A stretch of DNA of 64,000 nt from Ochotona curzoniae. Lineage: Eukaryota > Chordata > Mammalia > Lagomorpha > Ochotonidae. The stretch lies in assembly GCF_017591425.1 (NCBI RefSeq), contig NW_024466307.1, positions 2,912,001 through 2,976,000 on the forward strand, read 5' to 3'. A model generated the notes under the pieces. The model did not search any database. It was not told the DNA's origin and saw nothing but the letters and a program-made list of their open reading frames with translations. Positions 33,095 to 44,200 of the stretch are shown one piece after another; positions within the stretch are counted from its first letter, which is position 1, and each line of letters begins with the position of its first letter. A program made the position numbers and the translations under genes.

Positions 33095-36000
33095 ACAGAA
33101 GGAGCAGGGAACGTGGGTGCCACGGCCTGTGCCACACAGCCAGTGACAGCCTTCCTCCACAGGGATGTGTGGCGCGGGCACGTCCACTGCCCTCATTAGA
33201 AGCACCTGTCAAAAATTTGGGACGGCAAGGGAAGCCAGACCTTGGACTTGCCCCATCACACCAGGAGCTAAAACAATGACAAATGTTACACACTCAAATT
33301 GCCCCCATCAACTTACTACTGGCAAACAGCATCTGTATCATTAATAAACAAAACAAAAAACAAAACTTTTTTTTTTGTAAACTGTTATTTACTGTATGGA
33401 TTTGTGCAGGTGGAATCCAGGGCTGTTTGTGTGTGAAACTGCATAGGATTCTTCAGGAGAAATGAGGGCAGTCACCCCTGGCTGGTGTGCATCTGGTTTG
33501 AATTAAGCAGCCACCCCCAGTGCTGCAGCCAGAGGCAGGCCTGCCTGGTACATGGTTTCCGGTGCCAGTTCATCCAGGGTGTTTGCTGGGCAGCCAGGGT
33601 GACCAGGCAAGGCAGGTAACTGTGTGCTCATGCGCATGCTGGTTCCATGCAGGGCCATGTTGAGGGGCTAGTTTTCCAATGGGTACCTTACATGAGTACT
33701 GACCCAGAAATCTGACAGCAGAATAGGCAAGATGCCCAATGAAGGGTCGAGGCCAGTGGTCAACCAGACAGAGCCCTCTGGTGCCAGGAGCAGAGCTGGG
33801 TGGGGACAGAACCTCACGAATCAGTGAGTGCTGTGAACTTGGTGCTCCGTCCTTCAGCCTGTCCAGTCTTAGGGTCTTTCCCAGTGGAAAGTGGAAACTG
33901 TTGTTGAAGGTAATTAATTCATAAAGGAGCCAGGTACTAATGGCCGTTACTTTAACAAGATTCTTTAACAAGAATCTACCATTTAGAAGGAAAAGGAGAA
34001 CATGAATCAGTGTTTTGAGCCATGAGCTGGGTACAGGGCATGGAGCTGGGCTCCTGGGCTAATAGAACACATCAGGCTCCCTCTGAGAAGCGACCGCACA
34101 GGCCACCGCGCTCCTGGAGACGTGCAAGAACAGCCTGCCAAGTTGAAGACCTAGTTCTGCTTCTTGATTCTGGGGCTTTTCTGGCTGCATAATCCAACAG
34201 ACTACCAAAGGGAAGACTCCCCATAGACTGTCCACTCCCATTACAGCCAGGACTTCTTGGGGTGGTGGTTCATAGTTCACCTTCATTGGCTTCTCATGTT
34301 CCCTCTCCGGAACCACTGAGGGAAAACGGTGGGGTGAGCTGGAGCCCAGGAATTCACCTGCCTGTTATTCCCCACCCCAAGAACTGGGTGGCCTTTGCGG
34401 AGTGGAAAGAGCCCTGGGCTCAGAGCTGGAGGCTTAGGTTTGTGTCCAGCCCAGTCTCTCAGTCGCTGGGCAACCTTGATCAGAGGAACAAATAACCTTG
34501 TACAGGAGTGAGCACAAAAAACTATCAGCCCTGTAAGTGGCTCTGCCCTTTTCTTTTGGGAAAGGGTAATACATAGCCAAAGAAAAGCACCCGGACTCAT
34601 TTCCGAAGCTCAGAAAACCTACTGAAAATCTTCCTCTCCAGCCGATGTAGGAATTGCAAATCCCTCCTCCTGCTAGAAGAATCTACCTTGCCTTTTATAA
34701 AGTCTTCCTGAGCCAGCATTGCTCTTTATGTACCGTTTCAATATGAGGCGGATCGCCATTAATGCCCAACAGGTGCAATGAGCCAGCACTCTCCAGCACC
34801 AAATCCAACAGGCAGCCCCTTCTGCTGGCCTGCCTAGCTCCGGCCCCTCTACGCCCACCCAGCCCCTGGGCTGTCCTGCTGCTGCAAGGAGGGCAGGGCC
34901 TGTGGAGCACAGTGCAGTCCATTGCAAACATCCAGGAGAGTCCCAGGTGTGTCCCAGTGGCCTGCTCTCCTTCCTGTCTGCCTTGGCCTTGAGGTTGGCA
35001 GTGTGCAGAGAGGACCCAGGCTGTCACCAAGACACATTCTCCCCCCAGTGGGGTCCGCAGTGGCTGGACTCGGGCGCACGCTCCTGCCCCGGGCGCAGCA
35101 CGGAGACGGAGGCATCTCTTCCCCCTTTTACAGTTGTTGGTGCAGGAAGCCTCTTCCAGATGATGAGATCTGTGAGATTGTGCCCACCCTAGGGCCTCGT
35201 GTCCCGAGGATGCTGTGAGACACAGGCCCATCTGCCTGGAGCCCTCTCTGATGTGTCTCAGATACGGCACTGAACAATCACAGCACTTGTAAAGGTTATT
35301 GTCACAGAGACAGCGAGAAAGGCAGGAATGAAGGGAGTAAAAAGACCACCCCACAGCACAGTGGTGAGCCACAAAACAAACAAGGGCTGCTTGCTGCAAG
35401 TCTTGCAGATTAGTTCCAAAATTAACTTCAGAAGTTTTCATACTCAACATTCTTAAGGCATTGAGTTCTCAGTGGTTTGTGAAAATGCTGCTTCTGCCTC
35501 TGTCAGTTCTGGCAGTATCAAATGGCTGCTCGTGGGAGCAGGGCAGGTGAAGGGCTGGCCACACAGGCACAGCCGTGCTGTCATGAGTAGATGCTGCGTG
35601 TGTCCGCTCCCAGAGCGAGCTAGTCCCGGTCCCACAGCGTGCTGCCTCCCCCTGGGCTGTGCTGATGCCAGCCTGCCGTTGTAAAGTAGACAAACGGACT
35701 CCCCTCTGCTCCAGGGACGTTATGAATAAAGCTGGTTGCGTGTGTTTGCTCAGCAGCAGTAACTGAGATTGTTGGTGATAGGAGAAAAGTTTTTTTCCTT
35801 CAATTACTTTACCCTCGGCTAAGGAGATAGGGATCACATTTCCCAAGCCCAGTACACTGTTCAGGTTTGCTTTCGATAAAATATCTATAAAGTGTCTTCA
35901 ACATGATCTCTATTTAATGGGATTTAGTTGTAAAGCTTAATTCATATCAGATTTTCTAAATGAGAGATCACTGTCAACTTATTGTTAATTGAATTCAATA

Positions 36001-36495
36001 AAATCAAGGGTTCTATAATGAATGTGAACCACTTAATCTTTTAGCCCTTTGAATGAATGCAATTTTCTAAACCCAGGTATCTTCTCACTTAATAAAATGG
36101 CAACATTTTGAGAACAATAAATGTATTGTGATTTCTCTTCCCAGCCACTCTTTATGTGAAGTTAAATACATTCACTCTTTTAAAAATAATCCAATAAGAA
36201 AATAATAAGGTATCAACTGTCTCAATGTTAATACGATCTTATTGAGAACATTAGTTCAGATTAGATGGAGTAATACTTACGAAGTGGCCTGTGACAGCAC
36301 AGAGGGCAGTGGCTTCCATGTCACTGGACGAGGTTACAGAGCCTGCGTGTCTCCACCTACAGAAGGGGCACTTCATAAGCCCGAGCCTTTCTAGGCGTGT
36401 GTGTACGCAAGAGCAGAGTGCTAAGCTGGGTGAAATGTGCAGGAACCTTGGTGGGTAGTGTTCTCAGATTCTGGATCCTTCTTAGATACGATCAG
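33095..36495. other. Mostly unique intron, one MIR and a candidate conserved block
   Basis: No exon is recognised. 34695-35450 contains the longest ATG frame of the window (251 codons, minus strand), with no family resemblance. The AT-rich stretch 35870-36240 looks like candidate regulatory DNA. A MIR fragment lies at 34400-34486. Confidence 0.4.
34400..34486 (+). mobile_element. MIR fragment, sense
   Basis: AGTGGAAAGAGCCCTGGGCT, then a middle GTCCAGCCCAG and CTGGGCAACCTTGATCAG follow the MIR consensus in order. The copy is highly diverged, as expected for this ancient tRNA-derived SINE. Confidence 0.7.
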
Positions 36496-36500
36496 AGACG

Positions 36501-36799
36501 TTTTCTTTGTTTTTATCAGAAGGCAGATTTACAGAGACAGAAAGATCTTCCGTCTGCTGATTCACTCCCCAAGTGGCCACAATGGCCAGAGCTGAGCTGA
36601 TCCAAAGCCAGGAGCCTCTTCCGGGTCTCCCACACAGGTGCAGGGTCCCAGGGCTTTGGGCCGTCCTCTGCTGCTTTCCCAGGCCGCAGGCAGGGAGCCA
36701 GATGGGAAGTGGAGGAGCCGGAACATGAACAGGACCCCGTCTGGGATTCCGATGTTTGAAGAGGGAGGATTAGCCAATAGGACCATTGTGCCGGGTGCA
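36501..36799 (-). mobile_element. CSINE, antisense
   Basis: TTTTTATCAGAAGGCAGATT opens the reversed copy. CTGCTGATTCACTCCCCAAG and CAGGCAGGGAGCCAGATGGG are clear, and the copy ends ACCATTGTGCCGGGTGC. Confidence 0.92.
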
Positions 36800-37045
36800 G
36801 CCTCAGGAACTTGTTTATCCTATTTCCCCTATTAATTCCCAAAGATTAGAATCTTTATCCACATGATCTTCCTGCTAACTATATTGTTAGTCCCTTGGGG
36901 GCCTTAGAAATTTTATTTAGCTTTTAACAAAGCTTGAATGCCCATTTCTTAGCCATAGACAAATATCCAGTGGGACAAAACAATCGGAAAGCGCCTTACT
37001 CCCTTAATCCAATTTCTTCAGTGGTAATTTCTTGCAAAACCATAG

Positions 37046-37371
37046 GGTAGTGGGCCCAGTGCAGTAGCCTAGTGGCTAAAGTCCTTGCCTTGCATGCACT
37101 GGGATCCCATGTAGGTGCTGGTTCATATCCCGGTGGCCCTGCTCCCATCCAGCTCTCTGCTTGTGGCAAGCCGAGGACAGCCCAAAGCCTTGGAACCCTG
37201 CACCTGTGTGGGAGACCCAGAAGAAGCCCCTGGTTCCTGGCTTTGGATTGGCTCAGCATAGGCTGCTGAAGCCGCTTGGGGAGTGAATCAGTGGATGGAA
37301 GATCTTCCTGTCTCTTCTGCTCTCTGTATATCTGACTTTGTAATAAAAGTAAATAAATCTTTTTTTAAAAA
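37046..37371 (+). mobile_element. CSINE, sense, with target-site duplication
   Basis: TGGGCCCAGTGCAGTAGCCT to AATAAATCTTTTTTTAAA covers a complete element. AAAACCATAG flanks it at 37036-37045 and 37372-37381, a 10-bp duplication. About 20 bp are missing around GCTTGTGGCAAGCCGAGGAC, where the GCCTGGGAAAGCAG block should be. Confidence 0.95.
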
Positions 37372-37384
37372 AAAACCATAGTAT

Positions 37385-38510
37385 CAGCCACAATGCTGAT
37401 GCTGCTCAGATTGGCCCTTGCACTTGCACTCCTGCGTATGGTGCTGTGTAGTTTGGTCACTCGCGTGGGCTGCAGCTCACCGGCACGGTCACTACGCAGA
37501 GTAATCCTGTCACCACAAGGGTTTCTCGGTTACCTTTTTGTGACCAGATCAGCACCAACCAACACAAATCTGCCTCTGCCTGATGCTAATGTGTTTTCTG
37601 TTCCTCATTTTGGAGATGTCGTCATTTCAAAGACTGTTATTAAGTAGGTGTGTATGGTATAAAATGTTTGGAATTGACTTTTATCACTTAACATAATTCT
37701 TCCCACCAAGTGTGTTGATTGGACAGAGTTCGTAGGAACACCTGCAGCCTGAAACAGAAGATATGCTTTCTAGAGTTCTCAGCCCTGTTCTAAAGTTCCC
37801 AGAAATACAAAAAAAAAATTTTTTTTAATAAGACAAAAAACTTAGACTTGAAGTTTCATCTGCAAAGGGAAGCGGAAATATGTAGAAGTCTGATTTGCAA
37901 ATTGCATGACTTAAGGGTAATATTGACAGGGATGTCGCATGGTCATGCACACAAGTCTGGGATTCAGTGAGGTGCATCCCTGGCTGTCCCGCACCAGGCC
38001 GCGTGTCCCAGGAGCAGTGCCCCTGGCCTTCAGATCGTGCAGGGCACTCAGCCTGCAGCGGGAGCAGTGAGTGCAGCAGGCCTGTGTTGCTACCCTCCCC
38101 TCCTGCGGTCCTGAGCCTCCGGTTACCCCAGACGGCCTGGGTGTGTGCAGGTCCGTGAGGTCAGTCTCAGCACATCCCTCGGTGTTTGAGTGGAAAACAT
38201 AATTTGAAGAAATTGTGTTCTTCCCAGCGAGACTGGGTCTCAGCTTTGCACAGAAATTAATGAACCAACTCCTTAGATTGAGTACTTGCTTCAGCATTAC
38301 CCCGTGATGGCCCAAGAAGAAATGCAGCTCCATCAAGAGGATTTACTAACTGCAGAGCCTCAGTTTATGGTAATAATAACTTTTAAAATAATCAAAAGAT
38401 GAACTATTAGAAGTCATCTAGGAAAAATTCTCACATTACACTATACACCAAATAAGATTCAGATAAATTAATGATTTAAAGTGTGTGAGGGTATAACAGA
38501 TAATTGCAGA
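37385..38510. other. Unique intronic sequence, no gene seen
   Basis: The minus frame at 37911-38336 (141 codons) and its plus-strand shadows have no recognisable family. No repeats are evident. Confidence 0.4.
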
Positions 38511-38515
38511 AATTG

Positions 38516-38699
38516 ATTTTTATCTGTGTAAGAGAGTGACAGACAGATGGAAAGCTTCCGTCTCTGACTCACTGCTCAGACACTGCAAAAGCTGCAGCTA
38601 GGCCAGGCCAGTGTGGAGACTGAACTTGAACCCAGACACTCAAACAGGAATGTGGGTGTCCCAAGGGAAGTGCCAGCTGCTAACCCAGACGCCCGGCCC
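38516..38699 (-). mobile_element. CSINE-related fragment, old, antisense
   Basis: CTTCCGTCTCTGACTCACTG and the terminal ACCCAGACGCCCGGCCC fit a reversed old C-repeat. The centre is strongly diverged. Confidence 0.65.
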
Positions 38700-38930
38700 T
38701 GTCTCTTGAATGGAAAGTGCGTGTGCCCTTGGATACAGTGACGGAGCCCTAGAGGAATAGAGGTGGGTAAGGAGACGCGGGCTTGTGCTGGTGTGCCCAT
38801 TGCAGGAGTATTTGTAGTGAAAGAAATGAACTTCAACATGAACTATCAGGCTTTGTAGAAATGTGAGCATGAAGACAACCATAGCTTAGTTCCGCAGTGC
38901 CGTGAGCTAACAGTGAAGGATTTAGGAGAA

Positions 38931-39069
38931 GGGGCAGCCTCGCTCGCGATGTGCCGAAGGGGCACGGGGCAGCCTCGCTCGCGATGTGCCGAAGGGGCAC
39001 GGGGCAGCCTCGCTCGCGATGTGCCGAAGGGGCACGGGGCAGCCCCGCTCGCCACGTGCCGAAGGGACA
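38931..39069. repeat. 35-bp CpG-rich minisatellite, four copies
   Basis: GGGGCAGCCTCGCTCGCGAT starts units at 38931, 38966 and 39001, and a diverged fourth begins at 39036, giving an exact 35-bp period. Each unit contains several CpGs and one TCGCGA site. Because 35 is not a multiple of three, the open frames across it are shifted repeats rather than protein repeats. Confidence 0.95.
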
Positions 39070-39990
39070 CTGCTGCACAAGGAAGCTTCGGCAAGCTCAT
39101 ACTATCCAAAAAAGCAACACACGGATTTCAAAAAATTCTTTTGTGCCAAATAAGCTTATCTTTCTACTCTACTTTTCTGCAAGCTTTTTGAAGTCCCTTC
39201 ATGTTTTGTATGATTTAGAGCAAGCAGGGGAGCGTGGGGAGGAGGTATGTATGTGTATGTATTTGCTTGGGCGCCAAGAAACATAAAAGTCTGGAAAAAA
39301 TGTACATTGGCCTGGTAAACCTAGCTATAAATCTGAGGGAGAGGAGGGCGGGATAGAGGCTTCTTTCTATTTTGTTTATATGTGCATTGTTTGTGATTCT
39401 CTTTTGTCACCAAGATGTGATTATTTTATAATGTTAAGAAAAGCAAAGAAATTAAATGCTAAGCAACTCAATTGTTGACCAAAAAGATTTGGTTAAAAGA
39501 ACTGCTTTGAAAAATACAGATACCTTTTGTCTAATGAAGATCAAAAGAGAACAGCAAAGACACCTTTCTCGCTATTATATTGATTTTCTGTATCTGGAAT
39601 ATTTATTTCAGTGACTTCTCCCTCCTTATTGAATTCATAGGGTTTAATTGATAGTCCTTTCTGGAGTTTAATGAAGAATATTTTTGTTACTATTTCCAGT
39701 CTTTATCTGCTGGAGTCTCTCACCAGTGGATTGAGTGGGCAGTCAGTAAAGATATCTGGCCTGAGGTCTTGGCTTCCCTTCATGCCAAACCCTGCTTTTC
39801 GTATGCAGGAAGTCTCAAGTTTTTCCTGTGTTCATTCTGTTTATTTGCTGTTGCTGTTAATTGTTTTAATATGAAATAGGAGTGAACCAAGCCAACTTGC
39901 TTCATTGCTTCTACTGATTTAATGTCAGAGGAAATTGTTCAACTCTAGTAAATACGTGAATATGGCTAAGACTTGATCGTGACTCAGTGC
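39070..39990. other. Unique intronic sequence, no gene seen
   Basis: AT-rich DNA between the minisatellite and a CSINE, without exon-like sequence or repeat landmarks. Confidence 0.4.
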
Positions 39991-40006
39991 TTAAGACTAC
40001 CTGCTT

Positions 40007-40340
40007 GGGCCTGGCGCGATAGCCTAGTGGCTAAAGTCCTCGCCTAGAACACGCTGGGATCTCATGTGGGCGCCAGTTCTAATCCCAGCAGCCCTGCTTC
40101 TCATCCAGCTCTCTGCTTGTGGTCTGGGAAAGCAGTGGAGAATGGCCTAAAGCTTTGGGACCCTGCACCCGCATGGGAGACCCAGAAGAAGCTCCTGGCT
40201 CCTGGCTTTGGATTGGCTCAGCTCTGGCCATTGCAGCTGCTTGAGGAGTGAATCAGTGAATGAGAAGGGCTTCCTCTCTGTCTTTCCTCCTCTCTGTATA
40301 TCTGACTTTTCAATAAAAATAAGTAACCCTTAAAAAAAAG
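40007..40340 (+). mobile_element. CSINE, sense
   Basis: GGGCCTGGCGCGATAGCCTA to CAATAAAAATAAGTAACCCT plus an A-rich tail. AGACTAC recurs at 39994-40000 and 40345-40351, a possible short target-site duplication. Confidence 0.95.
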
Positions 40341-40344
40341 AGAG

Positions 40345-41074
40345 AGACTACATGGCTATCCCTCTCCCAACGGAAAAAAAATAAAAATCAACCATACAGA
40401 ATGATGAGGTGAGAAGTGCTGTGACTCCCTGTCGCTGTGTATGAAAGTCTGCTTCACTTGACATTGAGGTTTGCCACTGAACTCAGAATTTATTGTGGAA
40501 ATATACCAGAGAAACCAGAATCATCTCTGAGTTTGAAATAACCCAACCAACTCCACCTTGTTGTGGAGTAGCTTCCTTATTCAAAATGGAAGTGGGAATT
40601 GTTCCGCACAATGAATCATCTTTTGGCAAGTACAATGGGATCTTTAGGGACGTTCCACAGCCTCTCGTTCGACTGTTAGGGTGTTTTTAGCTTTCCCAGG
40701 TAGGGAAGGAGGTGGCGAGCACAGCCATCATCTTGTTGCTAAAATTGTACAGTAAAGATTTTCCAGAGTTGCTGTTGCAATAGACCTTGCTGCTCTCTCC
40801 CCCTCCCCCGCCCTTTCCTGTTGCTCTGCCCAAAGCTGCTTTGTGTCTCAAACGCAATCTGGAATTACTTAATGCTAATGTTTTCTGGTTTAGTATTTAC
40901 CCACGACGTGAATGTTAAACATTAATGTGGGGAACTCCCTTTTCCTTACCTCATGCCTTTGAATTTGTTTAACTGTTACTTTGCAAGAAGAAAATCTCGT
41001 TTTTTTTTTGCCTTGAGTACTTTTTTTTTTCTTTTTCGGTGCAAAGCACATTTTTCTGTTTGTTTCTCCCCCAG
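40345..41074. other. Unique sequence upstream of the ATG10 exon
   Basis: No repeats are recognised. The last 80 bp carry the long T-rich tracts that form the polypyrimidine region of the 41075 exon. Confidence 0.5.
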
Positions 41075-41213
41075 GAGGCCGCGGAGCTGCCCTCGGACGC
41101 CGCCGAGGCCCCTGCGGTGGCAGCGGCGTGGCAGGTGCTACGGTACGAGTACCACGTCCTGTACTCCCGCAGCTTCCGGGTGCCCGTGCTCTACTTCAGG
41201 GCGAGCTTTTTAG
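41075..41213 (+). CDS. ATG10: ATG10 internal exon (first of two in the window)
   Basis: This internal exon belongs to the autophagy E2-like enzyme ATG10, which accepts ATG12 from ATG7 and transfers it to ATG5 in the cytosol. The frame begins EAAELPSD and runs through YEYHVLYSRSFRVPVLYFRA to ASFL. It matches about residues 73-118 of the 220-residue human protein, and YEYHVLY and VPVLYFRASFL are hallmark strands of the E2 core. The acceptor is CCCCCAG, preceded by two T-rich tracts (about 41000-41036 and 41051-41074). The donor is TTTTTAG followed by GTAAGA at 41214. The exon is 139 nt, starts in phase 0 and ends with one base (G) of a split Asp codon. The frame has no stop. Its first third is poorly conserved and Ala-rich compared with human. 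By my count 41 of 46 third positions are G or C, unlike the surrounding intron. The identification rests on recognising the protein, without a search. Confidence 0.95.
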
Positions 41214-41219
41214 GTAAGA

Positions 41220-44200
41220 CCGTGCCCGGGGCTCAGAAGGAAATCGCCACGGTGACATAGGAGGCAGAAAGTGTGTTTGGAAAATTATTCCTGAGAGAGA
41301 AGAAAGGACAGGGAGAGAGAGTAGAGTTAAAATAAGAAAACTGCGTGAAGGAAGGCTTCTCCCAGTCCGTTTTCTTGTCCTGTAGCGCCGTGTCCCAGCC
41401 TGCAGCCTGCTGCTCAGCCCTGGCCGGCTGCTGCCCGGCCGAGCCCTGCTCCTGTGCTATCCTCACGGTGGACAAGTCGGGACAGCTTAAGGCTGTACTG
41501 TCCATCTGCTTCTAACTCAACAGTAAGAAGTCCTTTCAACCTCAGTGACTGCTTTTATTCAAAAGCCCCCTCAATACTTCCTTTCCCAAAAGTTAATAGT
41601 TATTTCCAGAAATGTTTACCAGTAAGCCTGAAGTTGCGTCCAAAACGAGCACTCCTGGCTCCCGTAGCCACCTGTGCCCCTGCCAGGCAGGCAGTCAGTT
41701 CCTCTTGCTGCCAAGAAGGCAGCACCGTCTCCCCGCAGGCCTTGGCCAATGCAGCTTTCGCCATCAGCAACCACCGGCGTCCTCACCCCTGCCCCTCTCC
41801 CCCACCCCGCCCCAAGTGCAGCCAGGTTCCTTCCGCAGAGTCCACTGGCCCAACTGGATCAGTGCTGGGCATGCTAGACCCTGGCACAGGGGAAGAAATG
41901 CCACGTGGAGCCCCCTGGGCAGCCCCACCCCTCCCCCATTTCTCCCTTCCTCTATGGCTTTCTCTGCAGCACTTTGCGTTTGAAATGGCCGTCAAACTTT
42001 TTTTTTACTAAGACATCTGAAGTTCAGTCAATGATATTTTATTTTTAATTACAAAGTAGCTTAAGCGGCTTCGCAAGCCTGTGGCGGATGCAATCACTTG
42101 CGGCCTGCTATTGTTTAATGGTCCCTAATTTTGCAGCACTGTTGGTTTAGTGAACACTTAGGATTTAAAACTCAAGAACAAATTCTCATAGACTCCCCAG
42201 TGAGAAGATTTTAATCTGAGGTGCAGTTCCTAAGAACTGACAATTTGGGGTAAATTTTCAACCTGGGACCTGGGGATTTGAGGAAACTGATCAGTCCCTA
42301 ATTCACAAACTCCTGCTACAGATTTGTCTGTGTGATTATAAACAAAGAGTTGAAACTCTGAGAGTGTCCCGTGCTGCTGCTGGGTCGGGCGTCCCCGGTG
42401 AAAGGAGGGTGGTTTCTTGTTCCCAGGGGAGGAAGCGGTCTCTCTTGGTTCTGGTTTGCAGTAACTGCAACCCGGTACCTCCGATGGGCAGGCAGGAGGG
42501 GGCAGTAGGACATGACTTCTTTAACACTGTGCCTTCCGATAATTAGTATTCAGCATAAGCGGTTAATCACCGGAGAGGAGCTCCCAGAGACAAAACAAGT
42601 TGTTGAGCTTGTCAGCGTCGGGGACTCGGAGGTGTTGAAACATGACTGCATGACTGCCTCTGGCTGGAAGCAGGTCTGGCTGGAAGCAGGGCTGGCTGGA
42701 AGCAGGGCTGGCCGGCTGGCTGCTCCCGTGTGCCGACAGCTCCCCTCAGAGTACTGCAGTGGTGCTTTCCTGACAGTACACTTCCCAGGACGGCTTCCTG
42801 TCCCTTCAGAGGAACACACGGCTGGGATGCCTGGGTCTGGATTCCCTCAGCTGAGATTTAATTTAAAAAAATGAAACAGGTCATTTATTTTAGGTGGAAA
42901 CATGCTAACCCCTACTCCATGTTGCATAGAAGGAAGGGTATTAGGAATTTTGAAAGCCATTTACTGCTTACTCAGGCACATTAAGATAGCGAATTTAATT
43001 TTTGCAAAACTTACAAAATGTGCTTTTTTGTGGAGAACAAGAAAAATGATTCTTGACCCTGCTCGTATTCTCATGATTTCTCTTTTCCTTCCCACCTGCC
43101 GAAGCGCACAGAGCTGCTCGGATGCGCGGCTCTGGAGTCATTGATGCCCTCTGCACCCTCTGCCTGACATTGACTCACCCCGGGCCTGCCCTGCGCCTGT
43201 CGGCGCCACACGTCTGTGTCAGGGTGGTCAGTGGATTCCTAATGTCGTCCTCTTAATCCAGGTCCAGATTTTTCTTTGTCTCATTTTAAGAAAGTACCAA
43301 CCTAAAAAAGATGAGTATAGAATGTCTTGCCCAAGGGTCTTTTTGTTGTTGCTTCAGACTTAGCCTTGCTTTGGGTAGATATTTAGAATTTATTTTGCAT
43401 TTGATTGTTCATAGAAATTAATTCCTTTGCTTTGCACCAAATTTTCTTGCTGTATCTGTTTGTTGTCTAAAGTAAAAAAAAAAAAAAAAGCAAAGCCAGT
43501 GGTAGATAATTCCCTTTGAAATTAGCATCATCCTCTCTAATTAATGAGTTGGTATTTTAGAAAGTCTGTGTTCTGTTTCTTGAAATGCAAAAACCATTAG
43601 ACTATAACATCCTCTTTTTCCTCTTTGTGGTCTGTTGTCTACTAAGTCATCAAGTCCTACCATGACTAAGATGACAAGATATCTGCTATCCATCCATGTC
43701 CCTCCATGTTGGGATGTAGGTCCCGTCACATCATGTGTTCTATCACAAATCGTACCACAAAATAATTGTTCATTCATTCTCTTAGATAGGACTTTGGGGC
43801 CAAAAATTAATATTGGGTGTCTATAGTGTGAGGTGCCTGATTGATGATCCCATATATATGTGAGGTGCTTGCAGGACGTGTCATTGTCTGGCTTATTTGT
43901 CTTATTTTGACACCCCACCGACAGCACCACCAATTTCAACTGTGGCAGGGCATCCGCGAGTATTTGTCGAGTGAGCCAGTAGGGAAGAACTTGTAGCTGT
44001 TGAATGTCACGCCGAGGCGGAAGCATGGTGAGGGCATCCTGCAGGCACTGTGTGGGTCAGAAGGAGGAAGTGATGCTGCCGTCGCCAGGAGGCCTGGAGT
44101 GTCTGTAGATCTTGGCTGTTACAGACTGCAGGCTTAGTGGGCTAAGGAGGAGGACGCATCCTGAGGGCTTGGAAGTGGTCATCCAAACCAGCTAGAAGCT

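Larger units (their letters stand above)
1..41074 (+). other. ATG10: ATG10 upstream intron (3' part)
   Basis: No coding exon of ATG10 or any other recognisable gene was found here on either strand. Human ATG10 also has very long introns, so the preceding exon, which would encode the segment ending just before EAAELP, probably lies before position 1. The content is unique AT-rich DNA interrupted by CSINEs, L1 fragments, one probable LTR and several tandem arrays listed separately. The intron assignment is inferred from the acceptor at 41074 and the lack of a match to the upstream ATG10 sequence. Confidence 0.8.

Noticed and set aside
38833..39286. Apparent repeat proteins across the 35-bp array
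   Set aside because: The period is not a multiple of three, and the same words appear in shifted frames, which is a tandem-repeat artefact.
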